Part shown: one piece after another, positions 24,861 through 34,960 of the stretch
How the letters are laid out: each line of letters begins with the position of its first letter
How positions within the stretch are numbered: the first letter of the stretch is position 1
Origin: Allobosea psychrotolerans
GTDB lineage: Bacteria > Pseudomonadota > Alphaproteobacteria > Rhizobiales > Beijerinckiaceae
Reading direction: 5' to 3'
Length of the DNA: 64,000 nt
NCBI RefSeq assembly: GCF_002917105.1
Contig: NZ_PQFZ01000010.1
Location: 62,001 to 126,000 of the forward strand
Position numbers and translations under genes: made by a program
Notes under the pieces: generated by a model
The model's input: the letters and a program-made list of their open reading frames with translations, nothing else
Told to the model about the DNA's origin: nothing
The model's database searches: none

Positions 24861-26360
24861 ATGTCGCCACGTATCGCCTTTGGCGGTTTCCTGCACGAGA
24901 CCAACACCTTCGCGCCGAGCAAGGCTTCCATCGAACATTTCATCCAGGGCGGCGGCTGGCCCTCGCTTGCGCGGGGCGACGACATCTTCGCCGCCGTGCA
25001 CAACGTCAATGTCGGCGCGGCCGGTTTCGTTGGGAAGGCCAAGGCGCTCGGCTGGGAGATGGTGCCGACGCTGTGGTGCGCGGCCAGCCCCTCGGCCCAT
25101 GTCACGGCAGAGACCTTCGAGGCCCTGCTGAACGAACTGGTCGAACGCATCAGCGCCGCATTGCCTCTTGACGGGGTCTATCTCGACTTGCATGGCGCCA
25201 TGGTCAGCGAGGCCTATCCCGATGGCGAGGGCGAAACCCTGCGCCGGGTGCGCGCCGCGATCGGCCCCGACGTTCCGCTCGTCGCCAGCCTCGACCTGCA
25301 CGGCAACATCACACAGCTGATGATGGATTCAGCCGACGGGCTCGTCGCCTACCGTACCTATCCGCATATCGACATGGCCGAGACCGGCAGCCGCGCCACG
25401 ACCTACCTGGCAAAGCTGATCGGCACCAGGACGCGCCATGCCAAAGCCTTCCGCCAGGTGCCCTATCTGATCCCGATCGCCTGGCAGGCGACGGCGATGG
25501 AGCCCTGCAAGACGATCTATGCCGAGCTCGCGGCGCTCGAAGGCGAGAGCGTGCCGACGCTCTCCTTCCTGCCCGGCTTCCCCGCTGCCGATTTCGCCGA
25601 TTGCGGCGCCACCGTGCTGGCTTATGGCGCGACGCAAGCCGATGCCGACCGCGCGGCGGATACCGTCTTCGCCCGGGTGATGGCGAGCGAAGCCGCCTTC
25701 AAGGGCAAGGTCTTCCAGCCCGATGAGGGCGTGCTGGAGGCGATGCGGCTGGCTGAGGGAGCCTCGAAACCGATCGTCATCGCCGACACGCAGGACAATC
25801 CCGGCGCCGGCGGCGATTCCGACACGATGGGGATGGCGCGCGCGCTGGTGCGCAATGGCGCGCAGCGCGCGGCGATCGGTGTGATCGTCGATCCCGCGGC
25901 AGCCGCCGCAGCGCACAAGGCCGGCGTCGGCGCCACCATCACGCTCTCGCTCGGCGCCAAGTCCGGCATCCCCGGCGATCTCCCGCTCGAGGGCGAGTTC
26001 GTGGTCGAGCAGCTCTCCGAAGGGCGCTTCGTTGCGCCGGGCCCGTTCTATGGCGGCTCGCGCATCAATCTGGGCCCCTGCGCGGCGCTGCGCATCGGCG
26101 GCGTGCGCATCGTCGTCGGCTCGCGCAAGGCGCAGATGGCCGACCAGGCGATGTATCGCCAGGTCGGCATCGAGCCGACCGAGCAGGCGATCCTGGTCAA
26201 TAAGAGCTCGGTGCATTTCCGCGCCGATTTCGAGCCGATCGCACAGACGATCCTGGTCTGCGCCGCGCCCGGCCCGATGCCGGTCGATCCCTCGGTCCTG
26301 CCGTGGAAGCATCTGCGCCCCGGCATCCGCACCGCGCCGCTCGGCCCCGTCTTCGGCTGA
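24861..26360 (+). CDS. mlrC: M81-family metallopeptidase (MlrC-like)
   Basis: 499 aa from the ATG at 24861 with GAGGAA six bases upstream. The N-terminus RIAFGGFLHETNTFAP with His12 and the DLHGAM motif (His111) are conserved in the DUF1485/MlrC family, as is SLDLHGNIT. The C-terminal MlrC domain carries NPGAGGDSDTMGMARAL. MlrC cleaves linearised microcystin in Sphingomonas; most homologues process other, unknown peptides or amides. It heads an apparent operon with two M20 peptidases and a Dpp-type transporter, so a peptide-like substrate taken up by that transporter is likely. Confidence 0.9.
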   Translation: MSPRIAFGGFLHETNTFAPSKASIEHFIQGGGWPSLARGDDIFAAVHNVNVGAAGFVGKAKALGWEMVPTLWCAASPSAHVTAETFEALLNELVERISAALPLDGVYLDLHGAMVSEAYPDGEGETLRRVRAAIGPDVPLVASLDLHGNITQLMMDSADGLVAYRTYPHIDMAETGSRATTYLAKLIGTRTRHAKAFRQVPYLIPIAWQATAMEPCKTIYAELAALEGESVPTLSFLPGFPAADFADCGATVLAYGATQADADRAADTVFARVMASEAAFKGKVFQPDEGVLEAMRLAEGASKPIVIADTQDNPGAGGDSDTMGMARALVRNGAQRAAIGVIVDPAAAAAAHKAGVGATITLSLGAKSGIPGDLPLEGEFVVEQLSEGRFVAPGPFYGGSRINLGPCAALRIGGVRIVVGSRKAQMADQAMYRQVGIEPTEQAILVNKSSVHFRADFEPIAQTILVCAAPGPMPVDPSVLPWKHLRPGIRTAPLGPVFG

Positions 26361-26383
26361 TCCTCGTCCTTCGGAGTTAGTTC

Positions 26384-27544
26384 ATGCCCACCTTGCCCCA
26401 GATCGAAGCCTTCAAGGACGACCTCGTCGCGATCCGCCGCGATATCCACGCCCATCCCGAGATCGGCTTCGAGGAGGTCCGCACCTCCGGCATCGTCGCC
26501 GAGAAGCTCGCATCCTGGGGCATCGAGGTGCATCCCGGCGTCGGCAAGACCGGTGTTGTCGGTATCCTCCAGGGCAAGGGCGGACCGGGCAGGCGCATCG
26601 GCCTGCGCGCCGACATGGACGCGCTGCCGATGGACGAGACCACCAACCTGCCCTTCCGCTCGACCATTCCGGGCCGCTTCCATGGCTGCGGCCATGACGG
26701 CCACACCACGATGCTGCTCGGCGCAGCGCGCTATCTCTCGGAGAATCGCGATTTCACCGGCACCGCGGTGTTCGTGTTCCAGCCGGCCGAGGAAGGCCTG
26801 GGCGGCGCCCGCGCCATGCTCGCCGACAAGCTGTTCGAGCGCTTTCCCTGCGACGAGATCTACGGGCTGCACAACGCGCCCAATCTCGACCCCGGCCAGA
26901 TCGCGGTCTTTCCCGGCCCTGCCATGGCCGGCGCCGACTTCTTCGACATCAAGATCACCGGCCGGGGCAGTCATGGCGCCATGCCCCATGTCGGGCGCGA
27001 TCCGGTCATCGTCGCCATCTCGCTCGCGGCGGCGCTGCAGACCATCGTCAGCCGCAATGCCGACCCGCGAGAGGCCGCCGTGCTCTCGATCACGCAGATC
27101 CATGCCGGCTCTGCCTATAACGTCATCCCCGAGGAAGCGGCACTCGCCGGCACGATCCGCACTTTCTCGCCCGACATCGCCAAGCTGATCCGCGAGCGCA
27201 TGCGCGAGATCGCGGCCGGCATGGCGCTGACCTTCGGCGTCCAGATCGATGTCGATATCCGCGACATCTTCGACGTGCTGGTCAATCACGGCCCGCAGGC
27301 CGAAGCCGCAGCCAAGGTCGCCGCCGAGATCGTCGGCGCCGACAATGTGCTGACCGAGGTCAAGCCGATCATGGGCAGCGAGGATTTCGCCGACATGCTG
27401 CGTGCAGTGCCCGGTGCCTATTGCTGGGTCGGCCATGCCGGCACCGTGCCGGTGCACAACCCCTCCTTCATCCTCGACGACGGCATCCTGCCGGTGGGCG
27501 CGAGCCTGCTTGCGCGCCTCGTCGAAACCCGTCTGGCCGCCTGA
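26384..27544 (+). CDS. M20-family amidohydrolase/aminoacylase
   Basis: 386 aa, GGAG eight bases before the ATG. The M20D pattern is complete: FEEVRTSGIVAEKL, GLRADMDALPM, HGCGHDGHTTMLLGAA, QPAEEGLGGARAML, then the dimerisation domain with GRGSHGAMPHVGRDP, and GSEDFADML near the end. Members remove acyl groups from amino acids (hippurate hydrolase, N-acetyl-L-amino acid hydrolase). Encoded 23 bases after the M81 gene and 2 bases before a second, distant M20 gene. Confidence 0.92.
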   Translation: MPTLPQIEAFKDDLVAIRRDIHAHPEIGFEEVRTSGIVAEKLASWGIEVHPGVGKTGVVGILQGKGGPGRRIGLRADMDALPMDETTNLPFRSTIPGRFHGCGHDGHTTMLLGAARYLSENRDFTGTAVFVFQPAEEGLGGARAMLADKLFERFPCDEIYGLHNAPNLDPGQIAVFPGPAMAGADFFDIKITGRGSHGAMPHVGRDPVIVAISLAAALQTIVSRNADPREAAVLSITQIHAGSAYNVIPEEAALAGTIRTFSPDIAKLIRERMREIAAGMALTFGVQIDVDIRDIFDVLVNHGPQAEAAAKVAAEIVGADNVLTEVKPIMGSEDFADMLRAVPGAYCWVGHAGTVPVHNPSFILDDGILPVGASLLARLVETRLAA

Positions 27545-27546
27545 CC

Positions 27547-28683
27547 ATGTCCTTCGACACGCTGACCTTCGACACCGACGCGATGCTCGCCGGCCTGAAG
27601 CGCTGGATCGAGTGCGAGAGCCCGACCTTCGATGCCGCGGCCGTGAACCGGATGATGGATCTCGTCGCCAACGATCTCGCGGCCGTCGGCGCGACCGTGA
27701 CCCGCATTCCCGGCCCGCCGGGCCTGGGCGATTGCGTGCGCGGCGACTTTCACCATCCCAGGCGCGGCGAACCCGGCATCCTGGTGATGTCGCATCTCGA
27801 CACCGTCCATCCGGTGGGAACGCTGAAGGCCCTGCCCTTCCGGCGCGAAGGCACGCGCTGCTACGGGCCGGGCATCCTCGACATGAAGGGCGGCGCCTAT
27901 GCCGGCCTGCAGGCGATCGTGGCGCTGGCGAAGGCCGGCATCGAGACGCCCCTGCCGGTCAGCGTGCTCTATACCAGCGACGAGGAGATCGGCAGCCCGG
28001 GCACGCGCGAGCTGATCATGCAGCATGCCGGCCAGCACCGTTACATCCTGGTTCCCGAGCCCGGCCGCCCCGGCAATGGCGTCGTCACCGGCCGCTACGC
28101 CATCGCCAGGTTCAACCTGCTCGCCGAAGGTCGGCCGAGCCATGCCGGTTCGCGCCTGAAGGACGGCCGCTCCGCCGTCAACATGATGGCGCGCCAGCTC
28201 ATCGCCATCGAGGAGATGACGGGCGACGACTGCACCTTCAGCGTCGGCGTGATCTCGGGCGGGCAATGGGTCAATTGCGTGCCGACGACCTGCCGGGCCG
28301 AGGCGCTCAGCATGGCCAAAAGGCAATCCGATCTCGACCGTGGCGTCGAGCGCATGCTGGCGCTCTCGAGCGAGAATGCCGACGGCACGCGCTTCACCGT
28401 CACGCGCGGCGTCACCCGGCCCGTCTGGGAGCCGGACGCGGGAACGCTGAAGCTCTACGAGCTTGCGCGCAAGATCGCCGGCGAGCTCGGCTGGGACCTC
28501 GAGCATGGCTCGGCCGGCGGCGGCTCGGATGCGAATTTCACCGGGGCGGCCGGCATTCCCTCGCTCGATGGATTAGGCCTGCTCGGCGCCGGTTACCACA
28601 CGCTCGAAGAGCATATCGAGGTCGACAGCCTGGCCCAGCGCAGCCGCCTGATGGCCGGGCTGCTGACGCGGCTTTCGGCTTGA
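27547..28683 (+). CDS. M20-family peptidase (carboxypeptidase G2/dipeptidase-like)
   Basis: 378 aa. Metal and catalytic motifs: VMSHLDTVHPVG, GPGILDMKGGAY, LYTSDEEIGSPGTREL, VPEPGRPG and the final histidine in GAGYHTLEEHIEV. This order matches glutamate carboxypeptidase/CPG2-like enzymes, which release C-terminal amino acids from peptides or folate-like amides. It is only distantly related to the preceding M20 enzyme, so the two probably act on different bonds of the same imported compound. Confidence 0.9.
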   Translation: MSFDTLTFDTDAMLAGLKRWIECESPTFDAAAVNRMMDLVANDLAAVGATVTRIPGPPGLGDCVRGDFHHPRRGEPGILVMSHLDTVHPVGTLKALPFRREGTRCYGPGILDMKGGAYAGLQAIVALAKAGIETPLPVSVLYTSDEEIGSPGTRELIMQHAGQHRYILVPEPGRPGNGVVTGRYAIARFNLLAEGRPSHAGSRLKDGRSAVNMMARQLIAIEEMTGDDCTFSVGVISGGQWVNCVPTTCRAEALSMAKRQSDLDRGVERMLALSSENADGTRFTVTRGVTRPVWEPDAGTLKLYELARKIAGELGWDLEHGSAGGGSDANFTGAAGIPSLDGLGLLGAGYHTLEEHIEVDSLAQRSRLMAGLLTRLSA

Positions 28684-28698
28684 GCGCGATTGACAGAG

Positions 28699-28717
28699 GC
28701 TCCCGTTTCGCGGGAGC
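28699..28717. terminator. Short stem-loop between M20 and binding-protein genes
   Basis: GCTCCCG-TTTCG-CGGGAGC, a perfect 7-bp GC stem with only two T bases after it. It stands 15 bases after the M20 stop and 159 bases before the oligopeptide binding-protein gene. It could be a weak terminator or a stability hairpin. No other feature is evident in this 193-base gap. Confidence 0.4.
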
Positions 28718-28876
28718 TTCCTGACCTGCCCATGGCATGGCCCCTGCATAGGCGGGCCGACGGATCGGGACGCACAAGAACACGAACGCACCAAGTCACA
28801 AACGCACCACGTCACGGCCAGCCAGATCACGATCAGCGAAATAGCCGCCCGAATGGGCCAGAGGGGAGATCAGTGC

Positions 28877-30460
28877 ATGATGTCGCGTTGGAAGATCGTC
28901 ACGGCAGCCGCCGCGCTGCTGGCCGGAAGCAGTGTTCTCTCCGGAGGCCTCTCGGCCCAGGCACAGACGCTGAAAGTCGTCATGCATTCCGACGTGAAGA
29001 TCGTCGATCCGATCTGGACCACGGCCTATATCGTCCGCAACCACGGCTACATGATCTACGACACCCTCTTCGCGCTCGACGAGAAGGGCGATGTCAAGCC
29101 GCAGATGGTCGACACCTACACGGAGTCGCCGGACAAGCTGACCTACAAGTTCACGCTGCGCGACGGCCTGCTCTGGCATGACGGCAAGCCGGTCACGGCG
29201 GAAGATTGCGTCGCCTCGATCAAGCGCTGGGCGGCGCGGGACCCCATCGGCCAGAAGCTGATGTCCTTCATCGACGCGATGGCGGTCGACGACGCCAAGA
29301 GCTTCACCGTGAAGCTGAAGTCGCCGACCGGCCTGTTGATCTTCGGGCTCGGCAAGCCGTCCTCGAACGTGCCGTTCATGATGCCCAAGCGCGTCGCGGA
29401 GACCGACCCCAACACGCAGATCTCGGAATTCATCGGCTCGGGCCCCTTCGTCCTGAAGACCGACGAATGGAAGCCGGGCGACAAGATCGTCTACACCAAG
29501 TTCAAGGACTACAAGCCGCGCTCCGAACCCGCTTCTGGGCTGGCGGGCGGCAAGGTCGCCAAGCTCGATCGCGTCGAATGGCTGGCGATCTCCGACCAGC
29601 AGCAGGCGGTCAACGCCCTGCTCGCCGGCGAGATCGACATGATCGAGCAGCCCTCCTTCGACCTGATTCCGCTGCTCAAGAGCGACAAGTCGATCAAGCT
29701 GATCGATTATAATCCGCTCGGCCTGCAATACACGCTGCGGCCCAACCACACGATCAAGCCCTTCGACAATCCCAAGATCCGGCAGGCGCTGACCTATGCG
29801 CTGAACCAGAAGGATTTCCTCGAGGCCGTCGTCGGCAACCCCGACTACTATAAGACCTGCAAGGCCATGTTCATCTGCGGCTCGCCTCTGGCGACGGAAG
29901 CCGGGATGGACGGATTGCTGGAGTCCAACTTCAAGAAATCGCAGGAGCTCCTGAAGGAGGCCGGCTATGACGGCACGCCGGTGGTGCTGTTGCATTCGAC
30001 CGATCTGCAGTCGCTGACCAACCTGGCACCCGTCGCCAAGCAGTTGATGGAGAAGGGCGGCTTCAAGGTCGACATGCAGTCCTCGGACTGGCAGTCGGTG
30101 GTCGCCCGCCGCGTGCGCAAGACCCCCGTGGCGGATGGCGGGTGGAATGCCATGCTGACCGCTTGGGTCTCGGCCGACGTGCTCAACCCGGTGATGGCCG
30201 GCTTCTTCAATGCGAGCTGCGACAAGGCCGCCTTCGGCTGGCCCTGCGACGAGCGGATGGAGAAGCTGCGCGACGATTTCGCTCGCGAGACCGACCCGGC
30301 CAAGCAGAAGGCGATCGTCGAGGCCGTGCAAATGCGTTGGCGCGAGGTTGTGACCCATGTCCATCTCGGCCAGTACACGGTGCCGATCGCGACCCGCCCC
30401 AACATCAGCGGAATCCTGACGGCGGCAGCGCCGGTGTTCTGGAACGTCGAGAAGAAGTGA
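28877..30460 (+). CDS. dppA: Oligopeptide/nickel-type ABC substrate-binding protein (SBP family 5, DppA-like)
   Basis: 527 aa from the ATG at 28877, eight bases after GGGGAG. A Sec leader (about residues 1-30, ending AQA) precedes a mature protein of family 5: YDTLFALDEKGDVKPQMVDTYTES, FTLRDGLLWHDGKPVTAEDCVASIKRW and FIGSGPFVLKTDEWKPGD. It delivers a peptide-like or glycosidic solute to the permease genes that start 26 bases downstream. A clear paralogue lies at 44446. Confidence 0.92.
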   Translation: MMSRWKIVTAAAALLAGSSVLSGGLSAQAQTLKVVMHSDVKIVDPIWTTAYIVRNHGYMIYDTLFALDEKGDVKPQMVDTYTESPDKLTYKFTLRDGLLWHDGKPVTAEDCVASIKRWAARDPIGQKLMSFIDAMAVDDAKSFTVKLKSPTGLLIFGLGKPSSNVPFMMPKRVAETDPNTQISEFIGSGPFVLKTDEWKPGDKIVYTKFKDYKPRSEPASGLAGGKVAKLDRVEWLAISDQQQAVNALLAGEIDMIEQPSFDLIPLLKSDKSIKLIDYNPLGLQYTLRPNHTIKPFDNPKIRQALTYALNQKDFLEAVVGNPDYYKTCKAMFICGSPLATEAGMDGLLESNFKKSQELLKEAGYDGTPVVLLHSTDLQSLTNLAPVAKQLMEKGGFKVDMQSSDWQSVVARRVRKTPVADGGWNAMLTAWVSADVLNPVMAGFFNASCDKAAFGWPCDERMEKLRDDFARETDPAKQKAIVEAVQMRWREVVTHVHLGQYTVPIATRPNISGILTAAAPVFWNVEKK

Positions 30461-30486
30461 GGCGTCCGAACTGACAGGCTAGCTTC

Positions 30487-31428
30487 ATGTTCGGCTACAT
30501 CCTGCGCCGCCTGCTCGCGACGATTCCCGTTCTGGGGATCGTCGCCGTGCTGGTCTTCCTGATGCTGCGCCTGACGCCGGGCGACCCCGCCGCGGTCATC
30601 GCCGGCGACAACGCAACGACCGCGCAGATCGAGGCGATCCGCGCCAAGCTCGGCCTCGACCAGCCGATCATCACCCAGTTCGGCATCTGGGCCGGTAATC
30701 TGCTGCACGGCAATCTCGGCGAGAGCTTCTTCTTCAAGAAGACCATCGGCGAATTGATCCTGGGCCGCATCGAGCCGACGCTTTCGCTCGCCGTCGCCAC
30801 CATGCTGATCGCGGTCTGCGTCGCGATTCCGCTCGGCGTGCTCGCCGCCTACAAGCACGGTTCCTGGATCGACCGGATCGTGATGGGTTTCTCGGTGCTC
30901 GGCTTCTCGGTGCCGGTCTTCGTCATCGGCTACCTGCTGATCTACGTCTTCGCGATCACGCTGGGCTGGCTTCCCGTCCAGGGCTATCAGCCGATCTCGG
31001 GCGGCTTCGGTGGCTTCATCCAGCGCTTGATCCTGCCGTCGGTGACGCTGTCGGTTATCTATATCGCCCTCATCGCCCGGATGACGCGCGCCAGCGTGCT
31101 GGAAGTGCTGAGCGAGGACTATATCCGTACCGCCCGCGCCAAGGGCCAGGTCGAGCGCAAGATCCTGTTCCGGCACGCGCTCAAGAACGCCGCCGTGCCG
31201 ATCGTCACCGTGGTCGGCATCGGCATCGCGCTCCTCATCGGAGGCGTGGTGGTCACCGAGAGCGTGTTCGCGATACCGGGTCTGGGGCGCCTCACCGTCG
31301 ATGCGGTGCTCGCGCGCGACTACCCCACGATCCAGGCCGTGATCCTGCTGTTCTCCGTCGTTTATGTCGCGATCAATCTCGGCATCGACCTGGCCTACTG
31401 CCTCTTCGATCCGAGGATCAAATATTGA
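30487..31428 (+). CDS. dppB: Dipeptide-type ABC permease (DppB-like)
   Basis: 313 aa, six spans. YILRRLLATIPVLGIVAVLVF and RLTPGDPAAVIAGDNATTAQIEAIRAKLGLDQPI are the classic DppB/OppB N-terminus. The EAA coupling loop reads EDYIRTARAKGQVERKILFRHALKNAAVP. Its stop overlaps the next gene's TTG start by four bases. Confidence 0.93.
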   Translation: MFGYILRRLLATIPVLGIVAVLVFLMLRLTPGDPAAVIAGDNATTAQIEAIRAKLGLDQPIITQFGIWAGNLLHGNLGESFFFKKTIGELILGRIEPTLSLAVATMLIAVCVAIPLGVLAAYKHGSWIDRIVMGFSVLGFSVPVFVIGYLLIYVFAITLGWLPVQGYQPISGGFGGFIQRLILPSVTLSVIYIALIARMTRASVLEVLSEDYIRTARAKGQVERKILFRHALKNAAVPIVTVVGIGIALLIGGVVVTESVFAIPGLGRLTVDAVLARDYPTIQAVILLFSVVYVAINLGIDLAYCLFDPRIKY

Positions 31429-32351
31429 CCGCCGAACCCAGCCTGATCGCGCCCGCCTTGCCCGATGCGGGTCGTCCCAACGCCAACGCCCTGCGCCGGC
31501 TCGTCCGCAATCCGGCCGTGCTGATCGGCGGCACCGTGCTCCTCGTCATGGCGCTGATGGGCCTGCTCGCCCCGTTCCTGGGCACGATCGACCCCGCCGC
31601 CATCAACCCGAGCGCGCGCAACCGGGTGCCCGGCGTCGAGCGCACGATCCGCGCCGACGACGGCTCGACCACGGTCTTCAAGCATCGGATGGGCACGGAT
31701 TCGCTCGGCCGCGACGTCTATAGCCGCGTCGTCTACGGCGCGCGGGTCTCGCTGATGATCGCGGTCTCTGTCGCCGCTGTCAGCATCTCGATCGGCCTCA
31801 TCCTCGGTTTGATCGCCGGCTATATCCGCCCGCTCGACGCCGTGATCATGCGCTTCATGGACGGGCTGATGGCGATCCCGGCAATCCTGCTCGCCATCGC
31901 CGTGGTCTCGCTGTTCCGGGCCGGCCTCATCGCGGTCATCGTCGCGATCATCGTGCCCGAAATCCCGCGCGTCGTGCGTCTCGTGCGCTCGATCGTGCTC
32001 TCGGTGCGCGAGGAGCCCTATGTCGAAGCCGCGATCATGCAGGGCACTAGGCTGCCGCTGCTGATGGTGCGCCACATCCTGCCCAACACCATCGCCCCGC
32101 TGATCGTCCAGGGCACCTTCATCGCGGCCTCGGCCATCCTGGTCGAGGCGATCCTGTCCTTCCTCGGCATCGGCATTCCGCCGGAGACGCCGACCTGGGG
32201 CAACATCATGGCCGAGGGCCGCAATGTCTTCCGCGTCTTCCCGCACAACATCCTCTATCCCGGCATCTTCCTCGGCCTCACCGTGCTGGCGGTGAACATG
32301 CTCGGCGATGGCCTGCGCGACACGCTCGATCCCAAGATGGCCGGCCGATGA
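31425..32351 (+). CDS. dppC: Dipeptide-type ABC permease (DppC-like)
   Basis: 308 aa, beginning at a TTG (TTGA overlap with dppB). Hydrophilic N-terminus, then six spans. MGTDSLGRDVYSRVVYGARVSL and the coupling loop EEPYVEAAIMQGTRLPLLMVRHILPN are diagnostic for DppC/OppC. FLGIGIPPETPTWGNIMAEGR is the conserved periplasmic loop. Four-base overlap with the ATPase gene downstream. Confidence 0.93.
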   Translation: MTAEPSLIAPALPDAGRPNANALRRLVRNPAVLIGGTVLLVMALMGLLAPFLGTIDPAAINPSARNRVPGVERTIRADDGSTTVFKHRMGTDSLGRDVYSRVVYGARVSLMIAVSVAAVSISIGLILGLIAGYIRPLDAVIMRFMDGLMAIPAILLAIAVVSLFRAGLIAVIVAIIVPEIPRVVRLVRSIVLSVREEPYVEAAIMQGTRLPLLMVRHILPNTIAPLIVQGTFIAASAILVEAILSFLGIGIPPETPTWGNIMAEGRNVFRVFPHNILYPGIFLGLTVLAVNMLGDGLRDTLDPKMAGR

Positions 32352-33985
32352 GCGAAGCTCTCAAACCTGTCTCACAGACCATGCCCGTCCTCCAGATCAA
32401 GGGCCTGAGCATCCGCCTGCCCGGCGGCGGCGACCGGGCCCATGCCGTCGAGAACGTCTCCTTCGATGTCGGCGCGGGCGAGATCACCTGCGTCGTCGGC
32501 GAGTCCGGCTCCGGCAAATCCGTCACCGCCTTCTCGGTGATGGGGTTGCTGCCGAAGCTGCTGAAGCCCGTCGCGGGGCAGATCCTGCTCGAGGGCGAGG
32601 ACGTGCTCGCAGCCTCCCCCCAGCGACTGCGCGCTTTGCGCGGCGACCGCATGGGCATGGTCTTCCAGGAGCCGATGACGGCGCTGAACCCGGTCCTGAC
32701 GATCGGCGACCAGATCGAGGAGGTGCTGCGCATCCACACAGAACTCGATGCGGCCGAGCGGCGCGCAAAGGTGCTCGGCATCATGGCGGCGATGCGCCTG
32801 CCCGATCCGGAGCGCATCCACGCCTCCTATCCGCACCAGATCTCCGGCGGGCAGCGCCAGCGCGTGATGATCGCGGCTGCCCTCGTGCTCGATCCGGCGC
32901 TCCTCATCGCCGACGAGCCGACGACCGCGCTCGACGTGACCACCCAGGCCCAGATTCTGCGACTGATCAAAGAGCTCCAGGGCCGGCGTGGCACGGGCGT
33001 GCTGTTCATCACCCATGATTTTGGCGTCGTCGCCGAGATCGCCGACAAGGTCGTGGTGATGGAGAAGGGCTTCGTCGTCGAGCAGGGCCCGGCCGCGCAG
33101 GTGCTGACCAACCCGCAGCACCCCTATACCCGCATGCTGATCGGCGCGGTGCCGAGCCTGAAGCCCGCGCGGCGCAAGGCCGTGACGGGGCCGATCGCGC
33201 TCGAAGCCGTCGGTCTCGGCAAGACCTACAGCTCCAAGAGCCTGTTCAAGAAGGAGCAGGTCGTCCACGCCGCGCGCGATGTCGACATCAAGATCCATCG
33301 CGGCGAGACGGTCGGGATCGTCGGCGAATCCGGCTCGGGCAAGACCACGGTGGCGCGCTGCATCGCCCGACTGATGCCGCCGACGCGCGGTGCGATCCTC
33401 GTCCCCGACATCGACATCGCGATGCTGCCGGAGCGGCGCCTGCGGGCTTACCGCCGCAAAATCCAGGTCGTGTTCCAGGACCCTTACCGCTCGCTCAATC
33501 CGCGCCGCACGGTTGGCGATTCCATCATCGAGGGGCCGTGCAATTTCGGCCTGAAGCCGGACGAAGCGATGGCGCGCGCCCGCGACCTGATGGCGCTGGT
33601 CGGCCTGCAGCCGAGCGCGCTCGACCGCTACCCGCACCAGTTCTCCGGCGGCCAGCGCCAGCGCGTCGCGATCGCCCGCGCGCTCGCCATGGAGCCTGAG
33701 ATCCTGATTGCGGACGAGGCCGTCTCGGCGCTCGACGTCTCCGTGCAGAAACAGGTTCTGGCGCTGCTCGCCGACGTGCAGGAGCGCTTCAACCTCGCCA
33801 TCCTGTTCATCACGCACGACCTGCGCGTCGCGGCCCAGATCTGCGACCGCATCGTCGTGATGGAGAAGGGTGTTGTCGTCGAGCAGGGCGCGACCGCCCA
33901 GGTCTTCTCAGCCCCCGCCCACGCCTATACGCGCGCCCTGATCGACGCAGCCCCGGGCCGCGAGTTCAGCGTCGGCGAAGCCTGA
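32348..33985 (+). CDS. dppDF: Fused double ATPase of dipeptide-type ABC transporter (DppD-DppF)
   Basis: 545 aa holding two complete ATPase domains in one chain. Domain 1 (about 10-270): [36 protein letters not shown]. Domain 2 (about 290-540): [38 protein letters not shown]. Each half has the C-terminal oligopeptide-binding extension ([14 protein letters not shown] in the first, [13 protein letters not shown] in the second). Separate DppD and DppF are the rule, but fused forms are common in Hyphomicrobiales. Last gene of the peptide operon; it meets ctlX tail to tail across 29 bases. Confidence 0.93.
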   Translation: MSEALKPVSQTMPVLQIKGLSIRLPGGGDRAHAVENVSFDVGAGEITCVVGESGSGKSVTAFSVMGLLPKLLKPVAGQILLEGEDVLAASPQRLRALRGDRMGMVFQEPMTALNPVLTIGDQIEEVLRIHTELDAAERRAKVLGIMAAMRLPDPERIHASYPHQISGGQRQRVMIAAALVLDPALLIADEPTTALDVTTQAQILRLIKELQGRRGTGVLFITHDFGVVAEIADKVVVMEKGFVVEQGPAAQVLTNPQHPYTRMLIGAVPSLKPARRKAVTGPIALEAVGLGKTYSSKSLFKKEQVVHAARDVDIKIHRGETVGIVGESGSGKTTVARCIARLMPPTRGAILVPDIDIAMLPERRLRAYRRKIQVVFQDPYRSLNPRRTVGDSIIEGPCNFGLKPDEAMARARDLMALVGLQPSALDRYPHQFSGGQRQRVAIARALAMEPEILIADEAVSALDVSVQKQVLALLADVQERFNLAILFITHDLRVAAQICDRIVVMEKGVVVEQGATAQVFSAPAHAYTRALIDAAPGREFSVGEA

Positions 33986-34014
33986 GAACTTGCTGTTGCG
34001 TCGGGGAAAACGGC

Positions 34015-34956
34015 TCAGCCCGCGACAGGGCTGCGCGCCGCCAGATGGATGCCCGCCAGCATGCAGCGCACCGACCCGCCGGCGAGCTCGACGGTGGGGA
34101 CGTCGAGCGGCAGCAGAGCCACCGACCGCTCCAGGGTCACGAGCTGGTCCGGCCGCAGCGCCGCGAGCGCGCGCGACGACAAGGCCACGACCCGCCCGTC
34201 CCGGCCCTGCAATTCGATGGCATTGCCGGCAAAGCCGCTAATCTGCTCATGATCGAGGTCGATGACGGTCCGGCCGGTCTCGGCCAGGCGCCCGGCGATC
34301 TCCTCGCGCCGCGCCGCATCGCGGATGGTGGACAGCCCGATCAGGCAGAAATCGGTGCCGATGCACATCAGGACATTGGTGTGATAGATCGCCCGGCCCT
34401 GCGCATCGACAGCATCGAACATCACCGGCTCGAAGTTGAAATGCGTGCAGAAGCGCTCCAGCGCCACCTCATTTGTGCGGTTCGAGCGCGCGGCATAGGC
34501 GACCCGCTCGATATGATCGAGCACCATCGCGCCCGTGCCTTCGAGATAGACGCCGTCCTGCTCCAGCCCGGAATAATCGATCACATCCTGCACGCGATAG
34601 CGCTGCTTCAGCATCTCGACGATATCCTGCCGGCGCTCCCGCCGCCTGCTCGGCGAGAACATCGGATAGAGCGCGACATGCCCGCCCGAATGGGTCGAGA
34701 ACCAGTTGTTCGGGAAAACCGAGTCGGGCGTCGCGGTCCCCTCATCCTCGAAAAGATGGACCCGGATGCCCGCAGCCTCCAGCCGCTGCGCCGCCCTGCT
34801 GACCTCGCCATGCGCCGCAGCGGCGATCGCCGCGGCGGTCCGCTGCGCGTCATTGGCCTGGAAGGCATTGTCCGCGGCCGTCGCCGGGTTGGGGCTGAAA
34901 TGATGCGGGCGGATCATCACGACGCTTCTGGGCGCCTGGACGGAAAGCTTCTGCAT
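34015..34956 (-). CDS. ctlX: Citrulline utilisation hydrolase CtlX (arginine-deiminase fold)
   Basis: 313 aa guanidino-group-modifying-enzyme fold. Family marks: RPHHFSPNPATAADNAFQ at the N-terminus, PDSVFPNNWFSTHSGG (about 79-94), LEGTGAMVLDH, the His in IYHTNVLMCIG, and the nucleophilic Cys298 in GGSVRCMLAGIHL. CtlX proteins hydrolyse citrulline to ornithine, ammonia and CO2; substrates vary in the wider family. It lies four bases after the ornithine cyclodeaminase gene, whose substrate is its product. Lrp is encoded divergently. Confidence 0.88.
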   Translation of the reverse strand: MQKLSVQAPRSVVMIRPHHFSPNPATAADNAFQANDAQRTAAAIAAAAHGEVSRAAQRLEAAGIRVHLFEDEGTATPDSVFPNNWFSTHSGGHVALYPMFSPSRRRERRQDIVEMLKQRYRVQDVIDYSGLEQDGVYLEGTGAMVLDHIERVAYAARSNRTNEVALERFCTHFNFEPVMFDAVDAQGRAIYHTNVLMCIGTDFCLIGLSTIRDAARREEIAGRLAETGRTVIDLDHEQISGFAGNAIELQGRDGRVVALSSRALAALRPDQLVTLERSVALLPLDVPTVELAGGSVRCMLAGIHLAARSPVAG

Positions 34957-34960
34957 GCCG

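Noticed and set aside
34015-34956. Arginine deiminase (ArcA)
   Set aside because: Too short (313 aa) and its motifs (PDSVFPNNWFSTH) are those of the CtlX branch, and no arcB or arcC genes are nearby.
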